DNA of 64,000 bases from Dokdonia sp. Hel_I_53 (GTDB lineage: Bacteria > Bacteroidota > Bacteroidia > Flavobacteriales > Flavobacteriaceae), in contig NZ_VISL01000001.1 of the NCBI RefSeq assembly GCF_007827465.1, positions 1,879,001 to 1,943,000 on the forward strand, written 5' to 3'. Made by a program: the position numbers and the translations under genes. Positions 9,135-18,216 of the stretch are shown piece after piece; the first letter of the stretch is position 1; each line of letters starts with the position of its first letter. The notes beneath the pieces were generated by a model. That model was not told where the DNA came from and made no database searches. It saw nothing but the letters and a program-made list of their open reading frames with translations.

Positions 9135-9622
9135 TGAATGTACTCTCTGTAGTAAAATCGATGGATTTTAGACAGCTATGGAGTTTATTCTGGCTGAGTG
9201 TAAAGCACTTGAGATTCGTGATACCCACCATTAGGGCAACACAAAAAACGATAGCGATTAGTGACGAGTTGTATGGTGATAAACACCATCAAAATGGCCC
9301 AGAAAACGGCTTTCGTCACGCCATATGGAATATTCTCATCGTTCAATATTGTGTAGAAAGAGGACGGTCACTAGATGCATCAATTGCTTGGGCAAAACTG
9401 ATTACAGATTGGCATGAAGATTTTTCACCAAACGAACCTCTTGCCAGAGCGATGGACTTACATAACAATCAATTAGGCAGAGACCTCATTGAAGAGTTTC
9501 CAGCTGAAAATGAAGATTTTTTAGTTGCCCATCTTTTAAAAATGGTTCCGCTTTCGCGAAAGCGAACACTTGTCCAACAACTGGAAAATGATAAAGGTTT
9601 TTTAGTTCACATAGAAGACTAA
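9134..9622 (+). CDS. DUF6973-like protein in hem operon
   Basis: A 162-residue cytoplasmic protein with no signal peptide. It carries the pattern NGFRHAIWN ... WHEDF ... MDLHNNQLGRDL, with conserved histidines that recall the DUF6973 family of Bacteroidota. No biochemical function is known to me. It is embedded between hemE and a GNAT gene with one-base junctions on both sides, so it must be translated with the hem genes. An exact palindrome copy (9549-9564) encodes LSRKR near the C-terminus. Confidence 0.75.
   Translation: MNVLSVVKSMDFRQLWSLFWLSVKHLRFVIPTIRATQKTIAISDELYGDKHHQNGPENGFRHAIWNILIVQYCVERGRSLDASIAWAKLITDWHEDFSPNEPLARAMDLHNNQLGRDLIEEFPAENEDFLVAHLLKMVPLSRKRTLVQQLENDKGFLVHIED
9549..9564. 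repeat. Palindromic repeat copy 4, inside DUF6973-like gene
   Basis: Exact copy read as CTT TCG CGA AAG CGA, giving LSRKR, about 20 residues before the C-terminus. Confidence 0.95.
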
Positions 9623-10156
9623 ATGACAGAAGAAGAATTTAATATTATTCCCCTTGAAGAAATAGAAGCTCAAGAACTACACAATCTTATAGCTAAAAAT
9701 AAAGAGTTTTGGGGACGATACTTTCCCGTCACAATTGCAAAAACTGAGACCCTCTCAAAAACGCTTTTGTTTATTGCAGAACTGGCGTTGCAAAAAAGCA
9801 AGGAAGAATTGTTTTTATTCGGGTTAAGAGCTTTTGATACAGGTTTGTTAATCGGTATTATATATCTCAAAAATATTGATTGGGAATTGAAGGAAGCAGA
9901 GCTTGCCTATGCCATTGACAAAGGTTACAAGAATAGAGGTTGGACTTCCAGTGCGGTAACTAGCGTATCAGACAAGGCATTCAACATGGGTCTTAAAACT
10001 TTAATCATCATTGCTCACAAGTCTAACAAAGGCAGTGTTTCTGTAGCCAAAAAATCTGGCTATCTTTGGTCAAGAACCTTAAAAAATGAGTTTACTCCCA
10101 CTGGAGAAGAACCATTAGATATGGAACTTTTTATACGTAAAAAACATTTAGTATGA
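9623..10156 (+). CDS. GNAT family N-acetyltransferase
   Basis: A 177-residue GNAT-fold protein. The order is that of RimJ/RimL-type acetyltransferases: an N-terminal PLEEIEAQELHNLI, a central LIGIIYLKNIDWELKEAELAYAIDKGYKNRGWTSSAV (motif A, acetyl-CoA binding), and a distal SNKGSVSVAKKSGY. The target amine is unknown. It starts on the base after the previous stop and overlaps the EI24 gene by 4 bp, firmly inside the hem operon. Confidence 0.88.
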   Translation: MTEEEFNIIPLEEIEAQELHNLIAKNKEFWGRYFPVTIAKTETLSKTLLFIAELALQKSKEELFLFGLRAFDTGLLIGIIYLKNIDWELKEAELAYAIDKGYKNRGWTSSAVTSVSDKAFNMGLKTLIIIAHKSNKGSVSVAKKSGYLWSRTLKNEFTPTGEEPLDMELFIRKKHLV

Positions 10157-10905
10157 TAAAAGGTATTCTCAATGGACTATCAACCTATAGCAATTCCTTT
10201 AGCTTAATTTCAAAGCTAGGATTGTGGAAGTATTTTGCAGTCCCTATGATTATTAGTTTCTTGACTGCGGTTACTATAGGAATGATGGCGTGGGGCTTTT
10301 CTGATGATTTAGGTCACTGGATTGCTGGTATCTGGCCCTGGGAATGGGGTGCAGGAGGATTTGACACCATCGCGCAAATTGTAAGTGCATTGTTTATTAT
10401 CGCTATTGGGCTAGTGCTATATAAGCATATTATTATGGCGTTTAGCGCGCCATTTATGAGTCCCGTGTCTGAAAAGATTGAAAAGCACATGCGCGGTGAG
10501 CATCACACCCATAGAAACACCTCTAATACAGAGCAGCTTATAAGAGGGATACGCATTAACGTACGCAATCTTGCTTTTGAACTTATACTTACCATCCCGA
10601 TCTTACTATTAAATATTATCCCCCTCATAGGGAGTGTTACAGCTACCGTGTTGTTATTTCTCACGCAATCGTATTATGCTGGTTTTGGTAATATGGATTA
10701 CACCCTAGAACGACATTATAAGTATAGACAAAGTGTAGACTTTGTAAAAGCTCATAAAGGCCAAGCGATAGGTAATGGTATGGTGTTTATGTTATTTCTA
10801 TTAATTCCCGTAGTAGGTATTATTTTGGTCTTACCTATATCTGTAACAGCAGCCACCGTACAGACGATTAAATTGCTTGATCAAAAAGAAGAATTACCAG
10901 TATGA
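10153..10905 (+). CDS. EI24/CysZ-like membrane protein
   Basis: A 250-residue inner-membrane protein with four or five hydrophobic stretches, for example YFAVPMIISFLTAVTIGMMAW and GMVFMLFLLIPVVGIILVLPI. The motif SAPFMSPVSEKIE and the overall pattern are those of the EI24 family, which includes the sulfate permease CysZ. The substrate is unknown. It overlaps its neighbours by 4 bp at both ends and directly precedes hemF. Confidence 0.85.
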   Translation: MIKGILNGLSTYSNSFSLISKLGLWKYFAVPMIISFLTAVTIGMMAWGFSDDLGHWIAGIWPWEWGAGGFDTIAQIVSALFIIAIGLVLYKHIIMAFSAPFMSPVSEKIEKHMRGEHHTHRNTSNTEQLIRGIRINVRNLAFELILTIPILLLNIIPLIGSVTATVLLFLTQSYYAGFGNMDYTLERHYKYRQSVDFVKAHKGQAIGNGMVFMLFLLIPVVGIILVLPISVTAATVQTIKLLDQKEELPV

Positions 10906-11807
10906 AAAAAGAATTTGTCAATTATATCCTCACGCTCCAAGATCAAATAACTTCTAAACTAGAGCAGGTTGATGGAGCGGCAACGTTCAAAGAAGATAAT
11001 TGGAAGCGCCCAGAAGGTGGTGGTGGTCGCACGCGTGTGATTGAAAACGGAAATATCTTTGAAAAAGGAGGTGTTAACACTTCACAGGTGCACGGCGAGC
11101 TACCAGAGGCGATGCAACAGTATTTCGGGGTAAAGGATGCCAACTTTTTTGCTTGTGGATTATCGTTAGTCTTACATCCTAAGAGTCCGATGGTGCCAAC
11201 TGTTCATGCAAACTGGCGCTACTTTGAGATGTATGATAAAGATGGAAATATTGTAGACCAATGGTTTGGTGGCGGGCAAGATCTCACTCCTTATTACCTC
11301 TATGATGAAGACGCTTTTCATTTTCACCAGACATGCAAAACCGCTTGTGATGCACACGATCCAAACTTTTACCCAAAATACAAAGCACGTTGTGATGAGT
11401 ATTTTTACAACGCACATCGTAATGAAGGCCGCGGTATAGGCGGTTTATTTTTTGATTATTGTAAAGCGACAGAAGAGCGTTCTATGCAAGACTGGTACAA
11501 TTTTGTAACAGAAGTGGGTGATAGTTTTTTAGACGCTTATGTGCCTATTGTAGAACGAAGAAAAGATACCGCTTTCGCGAAACCAGAAAAAGATTGGCAA
11601 GAAGTACGTCGCGGGCGTTATGTTGAATTCAACCTTGTCCACGACAAAGGAACGCTCTTCGGACTTAAAACCAATGGCCGTATTGAAAGTATTTTAATGA
11701 GCCTACCTCCAGTAGTACAATGGAAATATGATCATCATCCTGAACCAGGGAGTGAAGAGGAGCGATTAATTAAAGTATTACAGCAGCCGAAGGATTGGGT
11801 TTCCTAG
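10902..11807 (+). CDS. hemF: Oxygen-dependent coproporphyrinogen-III oxidase
   Basis: Oxidatively decarboxylates coproporphyrinogen III to protoporphyrinogen IX with O2. It has 301 residues. Motifs: GGGGRTRVIENG, SPMVPTVHANWRYFEM, WFGGGQDLTPYY, RGIGGLFFDY, and the C-terminal GRIESILMSLPPVVQWKYDHHPEPGS. It ends the tightly packed operon that begins at hemA. A near copy of the palindrome (11571-11582) encodes AFAK in a surface-type segment. Confidence 0.98.
   Translation: MKKEFVNYILTLQDQITSKLEQVDGAATFKEDNWKRPEGGGGRTRVIENGNIFEKGGVNTSQVHGELPEAMQQYFGVKDANFFACGLSLVLHPKSPMVPTVHANWRYFEMYDKDGNIVDQWFGGGQDLTPYYLYDEDAFHFHQTCKTACDAHDPNFYPKYKARCDEYFYNAHRNEGRGIGGLFFDYCKATEERSMQDWYNFVTEVGDSFLDAYVPIVERRKDTAFAKPEKDWQEVRRGRYVEFNLVHDKGTLFGLKTNGRIESILMSLPPVVQWKYDHHPEPGSEEERLIKVLQQPKDWVS
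11571..11582. repeat. Partial palindromic repeat inside hemF
   Basis: GCTTTCGCGAAA followed by CC instead of GC, so 12 of the 14 core bases are kept. It reads as AFAK. Confidence 0.7.
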
Positions 11808-11840
11808 TAAGTCACGACAAGATGAATTAAAATCTAACAA

Positions 11841-12257
11841 ATGTCAAAGGAACTAAATTTAGAAGACTGGCAACAACAGATTGGAAAATTGATTATGTCC
11901 TGCACAAGAGTTGAATATGAGCTCTCTAAACTTTACAAGATCTGGCTTTCTAATAGAAATTTTTCAGATGACAGCTATGAAGAAAAATATAACAAATCTA
12001 TAGGTATATCTAAACTAAATATTGGGGAGCATCACGAAATGATTCAACAGCTAGTAGAGATGAAAAAAATAGCTACTCATCGCCATTTAGTAGCTCACAA
12101 CCCCGTCCACTATAGTAACGAATCATCTACCTGGAGAATTTTCAACTTAAAATCTAATAAAGAATCAATCGGCCTATTTGAACTTGAAGTTTTGGCAGAA
12201 AGAGCGGAAATACTTTCTCTAAAACTCTCGGCAAATCTTCGGGTTTTAATTAGATAA
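11841..12257 (+). CDS. Small protein with HEPN-like R-x4-H motif
   Basis: A 138-residue, mostly helical protein that I do not recognise with certainty. Residues ~75-95 contain IATHRHLVAHNPVHY; the R-H-L-V-A-H spacing (R-x4-H) is the catalytic pattern of HEPN ribonuclease-fold proteins, and the surrounding helices (CTRVEYELSKLYKIW) fit that fold. It starts 33 bp after hemF on the same strand and could be read through from the hem operon, but haem work is unlikely. Next to it, convergent, is an SF2 helicase. Alternatives are a non-catalytic HEPN protein or an unrelated helical bundle. Confidence 0.6.
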   Translation: MSKELNLEDWQQQIGKLIMSCTRVEYELSKLYKIWLSNRNFSDDSYEEKYNKSIGISKLNIGEHHEMIQQLVEMKKIATHRHLVAHNPVHYSNESSTWRIFNLKSNKESIGLFELEVLAERAEILSLKLSANLRVLIR

Positions 12258-12344
12258 TTTTCAAAAATCAACTAACCTATCTCCATATAGCGCTCGTTTT
12301 GGTTTTAAATCCGCCTTTGGTATTTAAGTAATGAAAACGTGCTT

Positions 12345-14935
12345 TTAAGAGTCGTTTTCTACCTTCCTTGGTTCGTGTGAATGTGAGCCTTGCATTTTCA
12401 GAGATATAAATTCCCCAAAAGTTAAAAAAGAGCCAAGCATCTTTTTATTACCTGCAAAGAGTTCTGGTACTGGATAATAATTTGCAAAGCCAAACTTGCG
12501 CTGCCACCATCCAGACTGCTCAATCATATAGCGTGCATTATCTATAGGTGTGAGAAGTTCTTCCATACACTTTACAAAAAGGATTTCTTCTTTGGCAGTG
12601 GCTCCTGTAAGAAAGCAAGAGACGGCTCCATTAGGTAGATACTCTACACCTAGTTTTAGAGCTTCTTGTTGCGTGGTGATGTAGTACTGCTCTCGTAGGC
12701 TTTTAAGCACTACTTGCCCCATTTTATATACTAGTTTATCTACACGTCCATATTTTAAGTACAACACGAGAGTTTTATAAGTCTTGGGCGCAAGTACTAT
12801 TGCCGCTGTGCCTAGCACTGCATATATAAAAAAGCCCATACCTCTAGAGAAGTAAGCTCCTGCATTATTAATAATAATTTCCGGTACGGTAATCGTGAGT
12901 AAGGCTCCCAGTTGTAGTACTCCATATTTTACAGCATCTTTATAATAGACGCTGTTTTTTTGTAACGGCTTACCCTTAGGTTTAAAGTCTAGTTTCAGTT
13001 CGCGCACTAGGAGTTTTCCCGTACCTATAGCTTGTTCCCATCGCTGTTGTATCGCACCTCTCTTTCCCGCAAGGGTACACATTTTACTATTTAATACTTC
13101 TTTATCTAAAATAGTGGTAGGTAGAGCAAACCGCTCTGCGCCATTTTCTATAAAGGGAGTTCCCTCTAGTGATACACCACAAAAGGCATCAAAGCGTCTG
13201 GTTAATTTTATCACATCCTCACCTCCACCATCTATGGTAGGATCTATACAGGCAAGATGCCAGATAGAAGCCACCTTATCTGGATTACTAGGCTCTACTC
13301 GTATAGCTCTACCGCGCATCTGGTTAGACATTACAAAAGAACTCACGTAAGAGGCAAGGACTAATGTATTTATAGCTGGCGCGTCCCAACCTTCTCCTAG
13401 CAATGCCGCTGTGCCTAGTAGCACTTCTATATGGCCGTCTGTAAAAATAGCCGTCATAAGGCTTACCATCTGGCTTTTTACCTTTTCTCTGGGGAGTACT
13501 ATCACAAAAGCTGTATCACCTAAAGCATCGTGCGTAAAATCATCACTATCTAGAGTCTCTGTAATTTGTGCTACCAGTGTTTTATGTACTATGATAATGG
13601 TACCTGTGAGTACGGCAAGTTTTTCTAGTTTATCCTTACCCTGCCACCTATCTGGATGTTTTTCAAGTGAGTATCGCAGATGGTGAAAGATAGGTATTAC
13701 TCCCAGCTTGTTTATTGTGTCAAGCGCCTCTGTAGAGGTGTCTATAAACTCCTTACGCACGTAATCTGAAAGTATAACAGCACGTAGGTCGTTATCCATT
13801 TGAGCACTTTCATAATCTATAATCTCTCGTATGCTCTTGAGCTTATTAGGGCTTTGGGCTAGTGATTTATATAATTGCTGCTCGCCTTTAAAATTTACAC
13901 GTTTTTTATCAAAAGCACCTACCTTACGAAGTGTTTTCTCAACAGTGGCGAGTACCTCTTCGTCCACATAATGATCTTCTCGGCCATCTACTAATAGCGG
14001 TTGCAATAACTTTTCCGCCCACTCTTGATTAAAGGTAGGAAGCTTTTCTTGGATAAGGTCTACACCTAGCAAATCTATTTTTTCCTTAGGGATTTTATGC
14101 CGACGTGCATTAAGATAGACAAGAGAAGCTATATAAAAGTTAGGGTCTTTATAAATGATCTCAAGATGTTTTCCTGGTGTTTTATAAACTGGGAGATTTA
14201 TAATAAAACTGCCAAACTCACTATTTTCAACTAGCTCATCTATAACTGCTTTTGCCTTAACACGATAGTCTAAAATGTATTCTATTTGTGCAGCATCTGG
14301 CTCAGAAAAATAAATATAATCTTGGTGTGCACAGAGGTTTCCTTCTTTAACCAGCTCTGGCACACTTATCTCAATATCTATGGGTCCACAAAGCTGAAAA
14401 TACTTTGCTATCTCTGCTTGATCACTATCATATGGCGGTGTTGCCGTGAGTGCGGTAATAGTGCACTCTGGTAGTTCTTTAAGTGTAAAAAGCGGTTTCC
14501 ACCACTCGTTTTTTAGGTGATGAGCTTCGTCTAGTACGATGTTTTTTATTCCCGCTTGCGCGAAAAAGTTAAGCACGCGTTCCATATCGCCTTCCATTTC
14601 ATTTTTGGCAAATGCGTGTAATGATTGATAAGTTGCAAAGGTAATGTGTGCAGGTTTTTTATATTACGTGAAAGCGGAATAGTACATTTTTCTTGCTCGA
14701 TAAAGCACTCAAACATACGCTCCTCCCACTGGTTGCGTATCGTGATAGTAGGTGCGAGCACAAGCGTGCACTTATCTACACGACGCATCATCTCGAGACC
14801 AAGCACAGTTTTACCAGAGCCTGGTGGGGCAACTACGTGCAAGTGATCATCTGCAATGTGATCTTGAAAATCTTTTAAAAATCGCTCCTGATAGGTGCGC
14901 CAAGGATAAATAAATTGAAAGGCTTCTTTGAGCAA
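12345..14935 (-). pseudogene. SF2 DEAD/DEAH helicase with membrane segments, split by a frame break
   Basis: Two overlapping minus-strand frames make one protein. The first (14935 to ~14654) holds motif I (VVAPPGSGKTVLGLEMM) and motif Ia. The second (to 12345) holds motif II (DEAHH), motif III (TATPP), a motif V-like LLGEGWDAP and motif VI (QMRGRAIR). The break sits in a run of six A at 14655-14660: one extra A, or a -1 slip, restores NIKKPAHITFATYQSLHAFAK. The merged product is about 860 residues. Unusually, two hydrophobic stretches (LLTITVPEIIINNAG and FFIYAVLGTAAIVLA) lie in the C-terminal third, encoded near 12780-12910. It could be a real frameshift mutation, a sequencing error or programmed slippage. 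No function beyond nucleic-acid-dependent ATPase can be given. Confidence 0.8.
14654..14660 (-). other. A AAA AAC slippery heptamer at helicase frame break
   Basis: In the frame of the upstream segment the codons read ATA AAA AAC, which is exactly the -1 slippery form X XXY YYZ. A -1 shift here continues into the downstream helicase frame. A decayed palindrome copy (CCGCTTTCACG on the minus strand) ends about 5 bases upstream. I see no obvious strong stem just downstream, so a plain one-base deletion is equally possible. Confidence 0.6.
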
Positions 14936-15055
14936 AGGAAGGCGATGTTTAAATTGGTAAATTTGTAATGCAAAATACGAGGTTTGGATAGATATTGAAA
15001 CCAGATTTATTTAAAATCACATGCCTATTTACCTCAACATATTGAAGATAGAACC

Positions 15056-16042
15056 ATGCTCATAAGAAATAGAAGACTAAGATCCAGTGAAGCCATACGC
15101 TCACTAGTGCGTGAAACATATATCACACCAAATGACTTTTTGGTACCGCTTTTTGTGGTGGAAGGCACAGGAGTGAAGCAAGAGATTGACTCTATGCCTA
15201 ATTATTATCGCTACAGTCTCGATTTGCTTACAAAGGAAGTAAAAGAGCTTTGGCAAATGGGATTAAAATCTGTACTGCTTTTTGTAAAAGTACGAGATAA
15301 TCTAAAAGATAACTCTGGCACCGAAGCCCTTAATCCAGATGGACTTATGCAACGCGCCATAAAAACAGTAAAGGATGCTTGTCCAGATATGCTTGTAATG
15401 ACAGATGTTGCACTAGACCCATATTCTAGTTTTGGTCACGACGGTATTGTGAGTAACGGTGAGATTGTAAATGATGATACCAGCGCTATTCTTGCAGAAA
15501 TGGGATTAAGCCACGCCCAAGCAGGAGCAGATTTTCTAGCTCCTAGTGATATGATGGATGGCCGTATTTTTGAAATGCGCACCCTACTCGAAGATGAGGG
15601 ATATTACAACACAGGAATTATGAGTTATAGCGCAAAATATGCAAGCTCGTTTTATGGCCCTTTTCGTGATGCCTTAGATAGTGCTCCTGTAGACCTCCAG
15701 AATGTTCCTAAAAATAAAAGTACCTATCAGATGGATTTTGCAAATCGAGACGAGGCTATAAAAGAAACGCTCATGGATATCGAAGAGGGAGCAGATATTG
15801 TGATGGTTAAGCCTGGATTATGCTATCTCGATATTGTAAGAGACTTAAGAGAGGCCGTAAATGTGCCTATCGCCGTATACCAAGTAAGCGGTGAATATGC
15901 TATGGTAAAAGCAGCCGCAGCAAATGGTTGGTTAGATCATGACCAAGTAATTATGGAGCAAGTAACTGCTATAAAAAGGGCAGGCGCCCAAATCATTGCT
16001 AGTTATTTTGCAAAAGATGTCGTAAAAATTCTTAACGGCTAG
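15056..16042 (+). CDS. hemB: Porphobilinogen synthase (delta-aminolevulinic acid dehydratase)
   Basis: Condenses two 5-aminolevulinate molecules to porphobilinogen. It has 328 residues, the family norm. It shows RRLRSSEAIRSLVRET at the start, the catalytic lysine regions SYSAKYASSFYGPFRDA and VMVKPGLCYLDIVRD, and VYQVSGEYAM. At the metal-site position it reads MTDVALDPYSSFGHDGIV, with few cysteines, which points to a Mg-type rather than a Zn-type enzyme (inference). It is separated from hemF by the HEPN-like gene and the helicase. Confidence 0.97.
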   Translation: MLIRNRRLRSSEAIRSLVRETYITPNDFLVPLFVVEGTGVKQEIDSMPNYYRYSLDLLTKEVKELWQMGLKSVLLFVKVRDNLKDNSGTEALNPDGLMQRAIKTVKDACPDMLVMTDVALDPYSSFGHDGIVSNGEIVNDDTSAILAEMGLSHAQAGADFLAPSDMMDGRIFEMRTLLEDEGYYNTGIMSYSAKYASSFYGPFRDALDSAPVDLQNVPKNKSTYQMDFANRDEAIKETLMDIEEGADIVMVKPGLCYLDIVRDLREAVNVPIAVYQVSGEYAMVKAAAANGWLDHDQVIMEQVTAIKRAGAQIIASYFAKDVVKILNG

Positions 16043-16055
16043 GAGGCTTAATAAA

Positions 16056-16511
16056 ATGAAAGACTACCAACTTGCGCAGGTAAATGTCTCTCGTATGAAA
16101 GGACAGTCTATAATGGATCCTGAGATGAAGGGCTTTCGGGACCATACGGCGATGATACATACGATGGCAGATAATGCGCCAGGATTTATTTGGCGTCCTC
16201 CATTTGATTCTGATAATACCTCAGCATCTAATCCGCTGGTGGATGATCAATTGCTTATCAATATTTCGGTTTGGCAAGATGTGGATTCACTCAAGGATTT
16301 TACCTATAACACTTTTCATAGCAATATCATGAAACGCCAGCGCGAATGGTTTCAAAAATACGGCAGTGCACATTATGCGTTGTGGTGGATTATCGCAGGA
16401 GATTTCCCTTCTGAAAGACAAGCCATTGAAAAATTAAACCAACTCGAAAACAAAGGCCCAACTGCCGAAGTTTTTACCTTCAAGAATATCTATGACAAAC
16501 CTACGCTTTAG
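16056..16511 (+). CDS. DUF3291 domain protein
   Basis: A 151-residue soluble protein. The start YQLAQVNVSRMKG, the central NISVWQDVDSLKDFTYNTFHSNIMKRQREWF and WWIIAGDFPSERQAIEKLNQL match the DUF3291 family, a ferredoxin-like dimeric alpha-beta barrel type fold. The function is unknown. It starts 14 bp after hemB and is probably co-transcribed. Some relatives of this fold bind haem, but nothing in the sequence proves that here. Confidence 0.85.
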   Translation: MKDYQLAQVNVSRMKGQSIMDPEMKGFRDHTAMIHTMADNAPGFIWRPPFDSDNTSASNPLVDDQLLINISVWQDVDSLKDFTYNTFHSNIMKRQREWFQKYGSAHYALWWIIAGDFPSERQAIEKLNQLENKGPTAEVFTFKNIYDKPTL

Positions 16512-16515
16512 AGTA

Positions 16516-16531
16516 CGCTTTCGCGAAAGCG
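16516..16531. repeat. Palindromic repeat copy 5, intergenic
   Basis: Exact copy, five bases after the DUF3291 stop, flanked by TA on both sides to make a 20-bp palindrome. Confidence 0.95.
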
Positions 16532-16586
16532 TAAACCTCCAAACTTAAAGTATTGCTAAGTAAGTTAAAGCGTGCTCACTTTTCCT

Positions 16587-16594
16587 TATTTTTA
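16587..16594 (+). promoter_or_regulatory. Candidate -7 element for CNNM gene
   Basis: TATTTTTA, one base off TAnnTTTG. Predicted start near 16600, which excludes the upstream in-frame ATG at 16572 and supports the ATG at 16614. Confidence 0.35.
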
Positions 16595-16613
16595 CATAAA
16601 CAGCAAGTTTATT

Positions 16614-17717
16614 ATGGGACAACTTTTACTTTGGGCAACCGTTTCTATTTTCTTTTCTTTTTTGTGTTCAATACTCGAAGCAGTTCTTTTGAGTGTGACG
16701 CCTACATTTATAAACGTTAAGAAAAATGAAGGCAAGGCATATGCTGAAACTTTAGAAACGCTCAAGAAAGACGTAGATAAACCACTTATTGCCATCCTTA
16801 CACTTAATACACTGGCGCATACGGTAGGTGCGATGATGGTAGGTAAGGTAGCTGCAGATTTATACCCTAGTTTTGTCATAAACCTAGGTTTCACAGAGAT
16901 CAATTTTCTGGGTTTTGTATCTGCTATAATGACATTTTTAATTCTTGTGGCTAGTGAAATTATACCTAAAACAATAGGTGCAAAATTCTGGAAGCAACTT
17001 GCAAATTTTTCAGCTAAAACGCTGAAGATTATGGTGCTTATTCTTAAGTATACTGGGCTTCTGTTCTTACTTCAATTATTTACTAGAATGGTAGGTAGCA
17101 AAGGTCATAATGAAAGCGCATTGACTAGAGAGGACTTTACAGCAATGGCACAAATAGCTAGCGACGAGGGTGTATTTGAAGAAGGAGAGTCTAAGATTTT
17201 AAATAACCTTCTTACGTTTAAGGAAGTGCTTACTAAAGATATTATGACACCTCGCACAGTTATAAAAATGGCAGATGCCACTACCACAGTAGCCGACTTT
17301 TTTAAAGACAATCAATCTTTACGTTTTTCTCGCATTCCTATTTTTGAGGGAACTAGAGATCATATTACGGGTATTGTTTTAAAAAGTGAAGTCTATAGAG
17401 AGGTAGCTCTAGATAATGATAATAAAACACTTAAAGAACTAGAGCGATCCGTTCTGGTTACTAAACGTACTTTACCTATTCCTGAACTTTTCGATCAACT
17501 TATTTCTACTAAAAATCATGTTTCTTTAGTCATTGATGAATATGGAACAACAGTTGGCCTGGTTACTATGGAAGATGTGATTGAAACGTTACTTGGTCTT
17601 GAGATTATGGATGAGAGTGACAGCGTAGAAGATTTACAAATACTTGCTCGTAAAAATTGGGAAAAGCGAGCAAAAACACTTGGCCTATATGATGACAATG
17701 ACACGCCGCTGGTTTAG
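16614..17717 (+). CDS. CNNM/CBS-pair membrane protein (hemolysin C/CorC-like)
   Basis: A 367-residue protein with an N-terminal CNNM transmembrane domain (four hydrophobic segments, residues ~1-170, starting MGQLLLWATVSIFF) followed by two CBS motifs (DIMTPRTVIKMADA ... and VSLVIDEYGTTVGLVTMEDVIETLLG). CNNM proteins transport or regulate Mg2+ and other divalent cations. The frame is open back to 16572, but the -7-like box and the hydrophobic start favour 16614. The C-terminal CorC_HlyC domain seen in longer relatives is absent. The stop overlaps the DinB gene start. Confidence 0.9.
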   Translation: MGQLLLWATVSIFFSFLCSILEAVLLSVTPTFINVKKNEGKAYAETLETLKKDVDKPLIAILTLNTLAHTVGAMMVGKVAADLYPSFVINLGFTEINFLGFVSAIMTFLILVASEIIPKTIGAKFWKQLANFSAKTLKIMVLILKYTGLLFLLQLFTRMVGSKGHNESALTREDFTAMAQIASDEGVFEEGESKILNNLLTFKEVLTKDIMTPRTVIKMADATTTVADFFKDNQSLRFSRIPIFEGTRDHITGIVLKSEVYREVALDNDNKTLKELERSVLVTKRTLPIPELFDQLISTKNHVSLVIDEYGTTVGLVTMEDVIETLLGLEIMDESDSVEDLQILARKNWEKRAKTLGLYDDNDTPLV

Positions 17718-18213
17718 TCTACTAGCTTTTACAATTTTAGCATCTGTTACACTACAAGCGCAAAAAACTACAGTTAAAGGTGCGTTTCTAGAGAAATGGG
17801 ACAACTCGCTAAAGTATCTCGTTGCTATTGCAGAGGCAATGCCAGAAGAGCATTTTGAGTACAAGCCTATGCCTCGTGAAATGTCTTTCATTCAACAACT
17901 TATTCATATTCAAGAAAATATTGACTGGGTTGCTACAAAATACTTTGATGCCGATAACAGAGGTGTATCTATTGTCGAAAATGACAAAAAGAGAACTATT
18001 GAAAATTTAAAACATAGTTTTAAAAATGCAAGAAAGGCTATTGTCAATACTAAAGAAAGTAATCTTGACGAAGTAGTAGGTTTTTTTGCAGGACCAAAGT
18101 CTAAATATCAAATTCTAAATTTACTGCAGGATCACGTAACACACCATAGAGGGCAACTTATTGTATATTTAAATCTCATGGAAATAGAACCACCGGCATA
18201 CGTGGGCTGGTAG
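17689..18213 (+). CDS. Secreted DinB-family protein
   Basis: About 174 residues. The start MTRRWFSLLAFTILASVTLQAQ is a signal peptide, so the protein is exported. The mature part is a DinB/YfiT four-helix bundle, with metal-site histidines in QQLIHIQENIDW and QDHVTHHRGQLIVYL. The bundle probably binds a divalent metal and may be a thiol-dependent transferase; the substrate is unknown. Three ATG codons (17689, 17692, 17698) are possible starts. It overlaps the CNNM gene by about 29 bp and is 3 bp from ogt. Confidence 0.85.
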   Translation: MMTMTRRWFSLLAFTILASVTLQAQKTTVKGAFLEKWDNSLKYLVAIAEAMPEEHFEYKPMPREMSFIQQLIHIQENIDWVATKYFDADNRGVSIVENDKKRTIENLKHSFKNARKAIVNTKESNLDEVVGFFAGPKSKYQILNLLQDHVTHHRGQLIVYLNLMEIEPPAYVGW

Positions 18214-18216
18214 ATT

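Noticed and set aside
13114..13686. Plus-strand open frames within the helicase
   Set aside because: They are antisense to conserved helicase motifs; composition is that of a shadow frame.
14551..14565. CGCTTGCGCGAAAAAG in the helicase gene and TTTTCGCGCAAGC near 62094 as repeat copies
   Set aside because: Too many mismatches to the core; they encode ordinary FFAQAG and VFAQAE sequences and may be chance.
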